From positions 868,001 to 932,000 of the forward strand of contig CBDEGK010000008.1 of the NCBI GenBank assembly GCA_965237855.1: a DNA stretch of 64,000 nucleotides, in the 5' to 3' direction. Made by a program: the position numbers and the translations under genes. Every line of letters starts with the position of its first letter. The first letter of the stretch is position 1. This DNA comes from CBDEGK01 sp965237855 (GTDB taxonomy: Bacteria; Pseudomonadota; Gammaproteobacteria; Pseudomonadales; Halieaceae). This document shows, in pieces, positions 57,347-64,000 of the stretch. Below the pieces are notes generated by a model that searched no databases, was not told where the DNA came from, and was given only the letters and a program-made list of their open reading frames with translations.

Positions 57347-59197
57347 ATGGCAAGAGTCGTCGCCCTAAAAGATCCTTACCTCGAGTCGCGCATTTTTAGT
57401 GCTCGCACGGTGTTGGTAATGCTTGTGGTACTGGCATTGCTGGGATTACTGCTGGCCCGCTACTTTAGCCTGCAGGTGATTGATTTTGAAAAATACCGCA
57501 CCGAGTCGGATCGCAACCGCGTGCAGCTGCAGCCTCTGCCACCCAAGCGGGGGCTGATCTACGATCGCAACGGCGTGTTGCTGGCGGAGAATCGACCCAG
57601 CCATGTGCTGTCACTGGTGTTGGAGCGGGTGCCCGATCTGGAGGTCACCCTGGCGACTCTCGGCGAACTGCTGCCGCTGGCTGACAGTGATATAGAAAAA
57701 TTTTCCCAGCGGGCCAAGCGCCGCCGCGCTTATGACGCCGTACCATTGCGTTTTCGTCTCAGCGAAGAAGAGCGGGCGCAGTTGGCGGTAAACCGCTTTC
57801 GATTGCCGGGGGTGGTGGTGGAAGCGCAATTGGTGCGGCACTACGAATTCGGCGCCCTGTTTTCACATGCACTGGGTTACGTCGGTCGTATCTCGGAGGA
57901 GGAGCAGGCACACATTGACGAGGTCAACTACCGCGGTACCAACCACATTGGCAAGATTGGGCTGGAGAAGCATTACGAGGAATTGCTGCACGGACGGGTC
58001 GGCTATCAGAACGTTGAAACCAATGCCCTGGGGCGGGTCCTACGGGTGCTTGAACGAACGGCACCGGAACCTGGTTCCGACTTGACCTTGTCCCTGGACA
58101 TCAAGGTACAGCGGGCGGCGTATGAGGCCCTGACGGGTCGGCGCGGTGCGGTCGTTGCGATTGATCCATTCAGTGGTGGAGTGTTGGCCCTGGTCAGTAC
58201 GCCTGGTTTTGATACCAATATGTTCGTCAATGGGCTCAGTGCGAGGGATTATGGAGCCCTGCGCGATTCCAGCGATTTACCGTTGTTCAATCGTGCCATT
58301 CAGGGCCAGTACCCCCCTGGTTCTACCATCAAACCGATCTTCGGCCTGGCCGGCCTGAGCTATGGCGTGATCACAGCTGAGTCTACTGTGTCTGATCCGG
58401 GCTGGTATGTGTTGCCAGGTCAAGAGCGGCGTTTTCGCGATTGGACCCTGCGGGTGAGGGGTTCCGGGCACGGCAGCGCGGTAAATTTGCACCAGGCCAT
58501 CGAAGAATCCTGTGATGTGTATTTTTATGATCTGGCACATCGCCTGGGCATCGACAATCTTCACGACTTCACCGCGCCCTTCGGCATCGGTTCTGCCAGC
58601 GGCATCGATACCACCCATGAGCGCAGTGGTCTATTGCCGTCGCGGGCGTGGAAGCGTTCCGCTCGCGGCGAGGCATGGTTTCCCGGGGAAACCCTAAACG
58701 TTGGCATTGGTCAGGGACATTTGCTGACGACACCACTTCAATTAGCGGTTGCCACTTCAATCCTGGCGAGCCGTGGCCTACGCTATCAGCCGAGGTTGCT
58801 GAGCCAGATTGGCGATCGCCCACTAGACCCGGCGGCACCACGCCTGGTGGAAGCTGACGACGAGGATTGGGCGGTGATCCACGAGGCCATGAAGGCTGTG
58901 TTTCACGGTGTACAGGGTAGCGCCCGTAGCAGCGCACGTAAGTCCTCCTACCTGATGGCGGGGAAGAGTGGCACCGCACAAGTGGTGGGTATTGCCCAGG
59001 GCGAGGAATACGACGAGGAAGCAATTGCCGAACGTCATCGCGACCACGGTTTGTTTATTGCTTTTGCGCCCTATGCAGACCCGGTCATTGCGGTGGCCGT
59101 GGTGATTGAAAACGGCGGCGGCGGCAGTAAAGTGGCCGCGCCCATTGCGCGCAAAGTTATGGATGCCTACCTGGTGGAAGCGGGAGAGCGCTCGTGA
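57347..59197 (+). CDS. mrdA: Peptidoglycan transpeptidase PBP2
   Basis: This 616-residue class B PBP of the elongasome has one N-terminal membrane helix (about 20-42), then PPKRGLIYDRNGVLLAENRP (dimerisation domain). The transpeptidase shows YPPGSTIKPI (STIK nucleophile), SCDVYFYDL-type SxD/N-like motif and MAGKSGTAQV (KSGT). It works with RodA and is followed by rodA with GTGA overlap. Confidence 0.97.
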   Translation: MARVVALKDPYLESRIFSARTVLVMLVVLALLGLLLARYFSLQVIDFEKYRTESDRNRVQLQPLPPKRGLIYDRNGVLLAENRPSHVLSLVLERVPDLEVTLATLGELLPLADSDIEKFSQRAKRRRAYDAVPLRFRLSEEERAQLAVNRFRLPGVVVEAQLVRHYEFGALFSHALGYVGRISEEEQAHIDEVNYRGTNHIGKIGLEKHYEELLHGRVGYQNVETNALGRVLRVLERTAPEPGSDLTLSLDIKVQRAAYEALTGRRGAVVAIDPFSGGVLALVSTPGFDTNMFVNGLSARDYGALRDSSDLPLFNRAIQGQYPPGSTIKPIFGLAGLSYGVITAESTVSDPGWYVLPGQERRFRDWTLRVRGSGHGSAVNLHQAIEESCDVYFYDLAHRLGIDNLHDFTAPFGIGSASGIDTTHERSGLLPSRAWKRSARGEAWFPGETLNVGIGQGHLLTTPLQLAVATSILASRGLRYQPRLLSQIGDRPLDPAAPRLVEADDEDWAVIHEAMKAVFHGVQGSARSSARKSSYLMAGKSGTAQVVGIAQGEEYDEEAIAERHRDHGLFIAFAPYADPVIAVAVVIENGGGGSKVAAPIARKVMDAYLVEAGERS

Positions 59198-60333
59198 GCG
59201 ATTATGTGCGGCAAATGCCGGAAGCCTCAGCGGACCTGGCGCGCAATCCGGGTCTCGCTGAGCGCTATCATATAGATATGCCATTGCTGGGCTTGCTGGT
59301 ATTGCTGACGGGCCTGGGCTTGATGGTGCTATACAGTGCCAGTGGACAGCAGTTTGCTGCGGTGATCCGCCAGGGACGCTATTTTCTATTGGCTTACCTG
59401 GTCATGTTCGTGGCCGCACAGATCAGCCTGCAACGTTATCAGCGCTGGACGCCCTGGGCCTATGTTGTCGGAATTGGTTTACTGATGGCGGTCATATTTA
59501 TTGGCACGGGCGCAAAGGGTGCCCAGCGTTGGTTGGCGCTGCCGGGGTTTCGTTTCCAGCCCTCGGAAATCATGAAATTGCTGGTTCCGCTGACGCTAGC
59601 CTGGTACCTCGCGTCCAGGGTACTGCCGCCGCGGTTCCACTATGTGGTGGTGAGTCTGTTGTTGATCGGGCTGCCGGTGGTGATGGTGATCCTACAGCCG
59701 GACCTGGGTACGGCTCTGCTAATTGTGTGCTCGGGGTTGTTCGTATTGTTCATGGCGGGTGTCGGTTGGCGCTATATTATGGGCGCCGCGGCGCTAGCGG
59801 TCTTGTCCGCGTGGCCGGCCTGGGTCTACATGCTCCACGATTATCAGAAGCAACGCATCCTCACATTGCTCAACCCGGAGCGAGACAAATTCGGTGCCGG
59901 CTGGAATATTATCCAATCGAAAACCGCCATTGGCTCGGGTGGCTGGAGCGGAAAAGGCTGGTTCAATGGCACCCAGTCGCAGCTGGATTTTCTTCCCGAG
60001 AGCCACACAGATTTTATTATCGCGGTGCTGGCTGAGGAATTTGGTTTGCGTGGGGTGTTGCTGTTGCTGTCCCTGTACTTGCTCATTCTATTGCGTGGTT
60101 TTTGGATTAGTATGAATGCTCAGGACAGCTTCGGCCGATTGCTGGCCAGCAGCCTGACATTAACTTTTTTCGTCTATGTGTTTGTCAACATGGGCATGGT
60201 TTCCGGTTTGCTGCCGGTGGTGGGCGTACCCCTGCCGCTGGTGAGCGCCGGCGGCACTTCAATTGTCACCCTGATGGCGGGATTTGGCATATTGATGGCC
60301 ATCAGTACCGAGAAGCGACGGGTGGGTCAGTAG
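59194..60333 (+). CDS. mrdB: Rod-shape SEDS glycosyltransferase RodA
   Basis: This 379-residue SEDS polymerase has ten predicted helices. It shows KGAQRWLALPGFRFQPSEIMKL, QPDLGTALLI and AGWNIIQSKTAIGSGG, then LPESHTDFIIAVLAEEFG (catalytic Glu/Asp loop) and GVPLPLVSAGGTSI. It polymerises lipid II glycan strands with PBP2. Confidence 0.97.
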   Translation: MSDYVRQMPEASADLARNPGLAERYHIDMPLLGLLVLLTGLGLMVLYSASGQQFAAVIRQGRYFLLAYLVMFVAAQISLQRYQRWTPWAYVVGIGLLMAVIFIGTGAKGAQRWLALPGFRFQPSEIMKLLVPLTLAWYLASRVLPPRFHYVVVSLLLIGLPVVMVILQPDLGTALLIVCSGLFVLFMAGVGWRYIMGAAALAVLSAWPAWVYMLHDYQKQRILTLLNPERDKFGAGWNIIQSKTAIGSGGWSGKGWFNGTQSQLDFLPESHTDFIIAVLAEEFGLRGVLLLLSLYLLILLRGFWISMNAQDSFGRLLASSLTLTFFVYVFVNMGMVSGLLPVVGVPLPLVSAGGTSIVTLMAGFGILMAISTEKRRVGQ

Positions 60334-60354
60334 TGGTAACAGGAGAGATTTGAG

Positions 60355-61353
60355 ATGGAAAATGGACGAGTCCGCAGTTTTTTGCACTGCTTGTCGGCGC
60401 TGGTGTTCGTGTTTTGCTCTGCACCGGGCCTGGCCGGAGATTATGCCAATCACCCTGGTGCCGCTGCAATCATTGGTGAGCTGATTGCCGAGGAGAATTT
60501 CAGTCGCGGTGAACTGGAAACCATACTGGCTGAGGCGCAGCGGAAGGAGTCAATTTTAAAGGCGATATCTCGTCCCGCGGAAAAAACTAAGGCCTGGTAT
60601 GAGTACCGTGACATCTTCGTTACCGAAACCCGAACTAGCCAGGGGGTCGAGTTCTACAATGCTTATGCCGCCAGTTTGCAACGCGCGGAGCGCGAGTTTG
60701 GCGTGCCGGCGGAAGTTATTGTGGCAATTATCGGCGTTGAAACCCGCTATGGTCGTAACAAGGGCAGCTACCGGGTCATCGACGCGTTGTCGACACTGGC
60801 ATTCGATTACCCGAAGCGCTCCAGGTTTTTCACCCAGGAGTTGAAGCATTTCCTGATATTGAGCCGGGACCAGGGCCTGCCCGCCACAGAGCTGCTGGGC
60901 TCTTATGCCGGGGCCATGGGTTATGGTCAGTTCATGCCCAGCTCCTATCGCAGCTACGCGGTCGACTTTGATGGTGACGGGGTGGTAGATATCTGGAACA
61001 ACCCAGTTGACGCCATTGGTAGTGTGGCGAATTATTTCAGTCGACATGGATGGCGCCCCGACGAGGCTGTTGTTAGCCGAGCCCGCGTTGCCGGCGGTTA
61101 TCAACCTGAGCTGGTTAACGCGGGGTTGAAGCCGACCTTAACGGTGGCGGATTTTGTCGGCGCTGAGATATCCCCGCTGCAGTCGTTGCCAGAGGACAGC
61201 CCTGCCACCGTGATGGCGTTTGAGGGCGAGGCAGGCACCGAACATTGGATGGGGTACTACAATTTTTATGTCATTACCCGGTACAACCACAGTGCCATGT
61301 ACGCTATGAGCGTGTTCCAGCTGAGCCAGGAAATAGACGCCCGCTTAAAGTGA
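60355..61353 (+). CDS. mltB: Membrane-bound or periplasmic lytic murein transglycosylase B
   Basis: This 332-residue GH103 enzyme has a signal peptide (about 1-25). The catalytic Glu lies in IIGVETRYGRNKGSYRV. Also seen: LAFDYPKRSRFFTQELKHFL, GAMGYGQFMPSSYRSYAVDFDGDG and YFSRHGWRPDE. No canonical lipobox (FVFC-SAP) is evident, so it may be soluble in the periplasm rather than a lipoprotein. rlpA follows with a 1-nt overlap. Confidence 0.94.
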   Translation: MENGRVRSFLHCLSALVFVFCSAPGLAGDYANHPGAAAIIGELIAEENFSRGELETILAEAQRKESILKAISRPAEKTKAWYEYRDIFVTETRTSQGVEFYNAYAASLQRAEREFGVPAEVIVAIIGVETRYGRNKGSYRVIDALSTLAFDYPKRSRFFTQELKHFLILSRDQGLPATELLGSYAGAMGYGQFMPSSYRSYAVDFDGDGVVDIWNNPVDAIGSVANYFSRHGWRPDEAVVSRARVAGGYQPELVNAGLKPTLTVADFVGAEISPLQSLPEDSPATVMAFEGEAGTEHWMGYYNFYVITRYNHSAMYAMSVFQLSQEIDARLK

Positions 61354-62177
61354 TGAGTCGTTTTTCCACCTTTAGCTTGTTGCCGCTGCTGGTTCTTGCT
61401 CTTGCTTTTGTTCTGGCCGCCTGTTCAACACCCACAGCCATCAAGCCAATCGCCGATAGCAAGCCCCTGGCCGAGCTGGATCCGGCGCAAGTGAAGGATG
61501 CCGTGCCCAGGGCGGAGCCGATTCTTGCCGCTGGAAACAGTAGTCCCTACACCATTGCGGGGATCGAATATTCGGTTCTGTCTTCCGCTGCGGGTTACCG
61601 GGAGCAGGGAATTGCATCCTGGTATGGCAGTAAATTCCACGGCCGCAAGACGGCCAATGGCGAGGTATTTGATGCGTACGCCGCCAGCGCAGCTCATCGT
61701 TCCCTACCACTACCCACCTATGTGCGGGTTACTAACCTCGACAACCAGCGCAGTCTGATCGTCAGGGTTAATGACCGCGGGCCGTTTCATGGCGACCGCT
61801 TGATTGACCTGTCCTATGGGGCGGCTGTCAAGCTCGGCTTCGCCACTCAGGGTACGGCGTCGGTGGAGGTTGTTGGACTTTCGGTTGAGGGCTCTGAGGA
61901 TTTGCGCTCAGAGCGTGAACTGGCGGGGTGGCAGCAGGACTACCGATTCCTGCAGCTGGGTTCTTTCAGTCAGCGTCAGTCAGCTGAAAATTTGTTGGAG
62001 CGACTGAAATCAGAGGTAGGGGTCGATGCCGCTGTCACTGTCACTGAGATACGTCTTCAGGGCCGCAGTTTTTACCGGGTTCGCCTGGGCCCGGTTCAGG
62101 ACCGCCAGGCGTTGTTGGCACTACAGGAACGTATGATTGCCGGGGGTTTTGGTGGCGCTAAACTGGTCGCCGAATAG
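61353..62177 (+). CDS. rlpA: Septal-ring lytic transglycosylase RlpA-type lipoprotein
   Basis: This 274-residue lipoprotein has a lipobox LAAC at about residue 25. The double-psi beta-barrel contains ASWYGSKFHGRKTANGEVFDAYAASAAHRSLPL, VRVNDRGPFHGDRLIDLSYGAA. A C-terminal SPOR domain (about 200-274; FLQLGSFSQRQSAENLLERL) binds denuded glycan. ATG 61353 is the natural start; an upstream extension runs out of frame through mltB. Confidence 0.95.
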   Translation: MSRFSTFSLLPLLVLALAFVLAACSTPTAIKPIADSKPLAELDPAQVKDAVPRAEPILAAGNSSPYTIAGIEYSVLSSAAGYREQGIASWYGSKFHGRKTANGEVFDAYAASAAHRSLPLPTYVRVTNLDNQRSLIVRVNDRGPFHGDRLIDLSYGAAVKLGFATQGTASVEVVGLSVEGSEDLRSERELAGWQQDYRFLQLGSFSQRQSAENLLERLKSEVGVDAAVTVTEIRLQGRSFYRVRLGPVQDRQALLALQERMIAGGFGGAKLVAE

Positions 62178-62225
62178 TACATGGGTTAACATGCCTGCCA
62201 ATTGTTAACCGTCGTAAGTGTGTGC

Positions 62226-63404
62226 ATGAAACGTTCTCTGTTGCCCCTGTTTTTATTCCTAATATCCGTCTCAGTCAGCTATTCACAGTTGTTGAATGCT
62301 GCTTCTATTCTGCCGCCGCCGCCGCAAGTGGCGGGCTCCGCCTATTTACTGATAGATGCTGATAGCGGCCATATCATCGCCGAGCAAAACGCCGACCAGG
62401 CGCTGGCGCCCGCCAGCCTGACCAAGTTGATGACCAGTTACGTGTTGTCACACGAAATGGCGGAGGGCCGGGTGAGTATTGATGACCAGGTCTTGATCAG
62501 TAGCCTGGCCTGGGCGCAAAACCCGATATTCGCGGGTTCTTCACTGATGTGGGTGGAGGCGGGAAAGCAGGTACGCCTGGAAGATTTGCATCGTGGGCTA
62601 GTGGTGTCCTCCGGCAATGATGCCGCAGTGGCAATTGCCGAACACCTGGCGGGCAGCGAAACGGCCTTCGCGGATATGATGAATGGCCACGCCCGGGAAC
62701 TGGGTATGACCGGCAGCCATTTCGTTAACTCTCACGGCCTGCCGGACTCCGATCACTACACTACGGCGCGCGATCTGGCGCTGTTGTCTAACGCGCTCAT
62801 CAATCGCTTTCCCGAGGAGTATGCCCTGTACAAGGAACGCGAATTCACCTACAACAATATCCGCCAGTACAATCGCAATACCCTGTTGGCAGAAGACCCC
62901 AGTGTCGATGGCCTCAAGACCGGCTATACCGAAGATGCAGGCTACTGCCTGGTCGCATCTGCCGAACGTGATGGAATGCGATTGATCTCGGTGGTGTTGG
63001 GTACCAGTAGTGAGCGCGCCCGCAAAAGCGAAACGCGCAAGTTGCTCAATTATGGTTTCCGTTTTTATGAGACCCACGACCTCTACCGGGCCGGCCAGGA
63101 GCTGAGTAAGGCACGGGTCTGGAAAGGCATGCAGGAACAGCTGGGGTTGGGAGTCGACCAGCAGATCTACCTGACTATCCCCCGCGGCCGCCACGACGAT
63201 TTGAAGGCGGTGATGGAGATCCAGGAGTTCATAGTAGCCCCGGTCGAAGCCGGCCAGAGCTTTGGTGAACTCAGTGTTAGCCTGAATGGCGAGTTGGTGA
63301 TGGTCACACCGCTGGTGGCAATGACAGTGGTAGAGCAAGCGGGATTTTTTGCGCGCTTGTGGGATACGCTCGTCATGTTCTTTACGCAATTGTTCGGCAG
63401 CTGA
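62226..63404 (+). CDS. dacA: D-alanyl-D-alanine carboxypeptidase (PBP5/6-type)
   Basis: This 392-residue class C PBP has a signal peptide (about 1-31). Catalytic motifs: SLTKLMTSY (SxxK), SSGNDAAVAIAE (SGN) and DGLKTGYTEDAG (KTG). The last about 20 residues (FFARLWDTLVMFFTQLFGS) form the amphipathic membrane anchor. It trims pentapeptides in the periplasm. ATG 62226 starts MKRSLLPLFLF. Confidence 0.96.
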   Translation: MKRSLLPLFLFLISVSVSYSQLLNAASILPPPPQVAGSAYLLIDADSGHIIAEQNADQALAPASLTKLMTSYVLSHEMAEGRVSIDDQVLISSLAWAQNPIFAGSSLMWVEAGKQVRLEDLHRGLVVSSGNDAAVAIAEHLAGSETAFADMMNGHARELGMTGSHFVNSHGLPDSDHYTTARDLALLSNALINRFPEEYALYKEREFTYNNIRQYNRNTLLAEDPSVDGLKTGYTEDAGYCLVASAERDGMRLISVVLGTSSERARKSETRKLLNYGFRFYETHDLYRAGQELSKARVWKGMQEQLGLGVDQQIYLTIPRGRHDDLKAVMEIQEFIVAPVEAGQSFGELSVSLNGELVMVTPLVAMTVVEQAGFFARLWDTLVMFFTQLFGS

Positions 63405-63406
63405 CA

Positions 63407-63676
63407 GTGAGCGCGCAGGAACCGCCTAAAATCGAATTTCCCTGCGACTACCCTATCAAGGTCATGGGTCGCAGCAGTGGAGATTTTGAACGGGTAGTGT
63501 TTGCGACAGTGGAAGCCCATGCACCGGGTTTTGATCGTGATCGAGTCCAGGTACGCGACAGCCGTAAAGGCACCTTTATCTCACTGACTATATTTATTAC
63601 GGCCACAGGTCAGCCGCAACTGGAGAGCTTGCACCAGGAGCTATTGGACACCGGGCTGGTGCAGATGGTGCTTTGA
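63407..63676 (+). CDS. ybeD: YbeD family (DUF493) protein
   Basis: This 89-residue protein begins at GTG 63407 (MSAQEPPKIEFPCDYPIKVMG). The family ferredoxin-like fold is recognised by FPCDYPIKVMG and SRKGTFISLTIFITATGQPQLESLHQELL. Function is unknown; linkage to dacA and lipB is conserved in gammaproteobacteria. Confidence 0.93.
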   Translation: MSAQEPPKIEFPCDYPIKVMGRSSGDFERVVFATVEAHAPGFDRDRVQVRDSRKGTFISLTIFITATGQPQLESLHQELLDTGLVQMVL

Positions 63677-64000
63677 ATGCGGGTTCAATGGTTGGGACAG
63701 GTACCTTACGAAGAGACCTGGCAGGCCATGAAGACCTTCACCGATACCCGGGGCCGCGAGACTGAAGATGAATTGTGGATACTGCAACATCCACCGATAT
63801 TCACTCAGGGTCAGGCTGGCAAGGCCGAACATGTGCTGACGCCCGGTGACATCCCGGTGCTGCAAGTCGATCGTGGCGGCCAGGTAACCTATCACGGCCC
63901 AGGTCAATGGGTGATCTATTTATTGGTGGATATCCGTCGTCGAAATTTTGGCGTTCGCGACCTGGTCGACATTATTGAACAGAGTATCGTGCGCCTGTTG
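63677..64000 (+). CDS. lipB: Octanoyltransferase LipB, 5' part
   Basis: The first 108 codons are present and the gene runs off the window. LipB moves octanoyl from ACP to lipoyl domains. Seen: VPYEETWQAM, ELWILQHPPIFTQGQAG and RGGQVTYHGPGQWVIYLL. ATG lies immediately after the ybeD stop. The Lys/Cys catalytic half is outside the window. Confidence 0.95.
   Translation, partial: MRVQWLGQVPYEETWQAMKTFTDTRGRETEDELWILQHPPIFTQGQAGKAEHVLTPGDIPVLQVDRGGQVTYHGPGQWVIYLLVDIRRRNFGVRDLVDIIEQSIVRLL

Noticed and set aside
1..64000. tRNA, rRNA or CRISPR loci
   Set aside because: No cloverleaf-like, rRNA-like or regularly spaced repeat sequence was found in the non-coding gaps by eye.

Overview
The window reads as chromosome of a Gram-negative gammaproteobacterium, probably a marine, Pseudomonas-like lineage such as Cellvibrionales/Halieaceae. 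The evidence is core gene order (nadD-rsfS-rlmH-mrdA-rodA-mltB-rlpA-dacA-ybeD-lipB, ispB/rplU-rpmA-obgE-proB, uvrA/MFS/ssb, fabAB), an NrdA with two ATP-cones, Sec signal peptides, lipoboxes, a TonB receptor and Fur-type boxes. The genus is inference. No tRNA, rRNA or CRISPR array was seen.

Layout. 1-7.4 kb: end of an Old Yellow Enzyme-family oxidoreductase, a YchJ-like protein, ilvE, then a likely amino-acid/2-oxoacid catabolic module (Lrp-type regulator, fused indolepyruvate:ferredoxin oxidoreductase, leucine/phenylalanine dehydrogenase). 7.4-11.8 kb: uvrA and a divergent MFS transporter. 11.9-18.1 kb: an accessory block before ssb. It holds a PAP2-like membrane protein, an outer-membrane barrel, a small membrane protein, a Sec-exported Ala/Gly-rich protein with a double-glycine-leader-like motif, a membrane-anchored serine hydrolase split by an IS3-family element, and a periplasmic C39 peptidase. 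18.1-21.3 kb: ssb, an unusual SDR-fold protein, moaB, moeA. 21.3-29.3 kb: fabAB, then manC-galU-manB facing pgi-ispB (sugar nucleotides, isoprenoid quinone side chain). 29.6-32.9 kb: rplU, rpmA, obgE, proB, rpsT. 33-41.4 kb: TetR plus phosphatase, two small hypotheticals, a flavin-type oxidoreductase, an acyltransferase, dinG, a frameshifted yqcC and an aldehyde dehydrogenase. 41.4-48.6 kb: nrdAB with a small companion ORF and a 0.5 kb regulatory region, then argF and argD. 48.8-54.4 kb: grxD and an iron-linked stretch (TonB receptor, bfr, bfd) around a citrate-synthase paralogue with a divergent LysR regulator. 54.6-64 kb: proA and the nicotinate/ribosome/cell-elongation/lipoate cluster, cut in lipB at the window end.

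The most interesting part is 11.9-18.1 kb. A C39 peptidase with its Cys-His-Asp triad sits beside a Sec-exported protein carrying a sequence close to the LSxxELxxIxG(G) leader recognised by C39 peptidases. An outer-membrane barrel is present and no ABC exporter is in the window. The arrangement recalls Fap-type amyloid loci (C39 FapD plus barrel FapF), but the substrate is different. The IS insertion is precise: removing it and one CTCG copy restores an uninterrupted 627-residue hydrolase reading frame, so the disruption looks recent.
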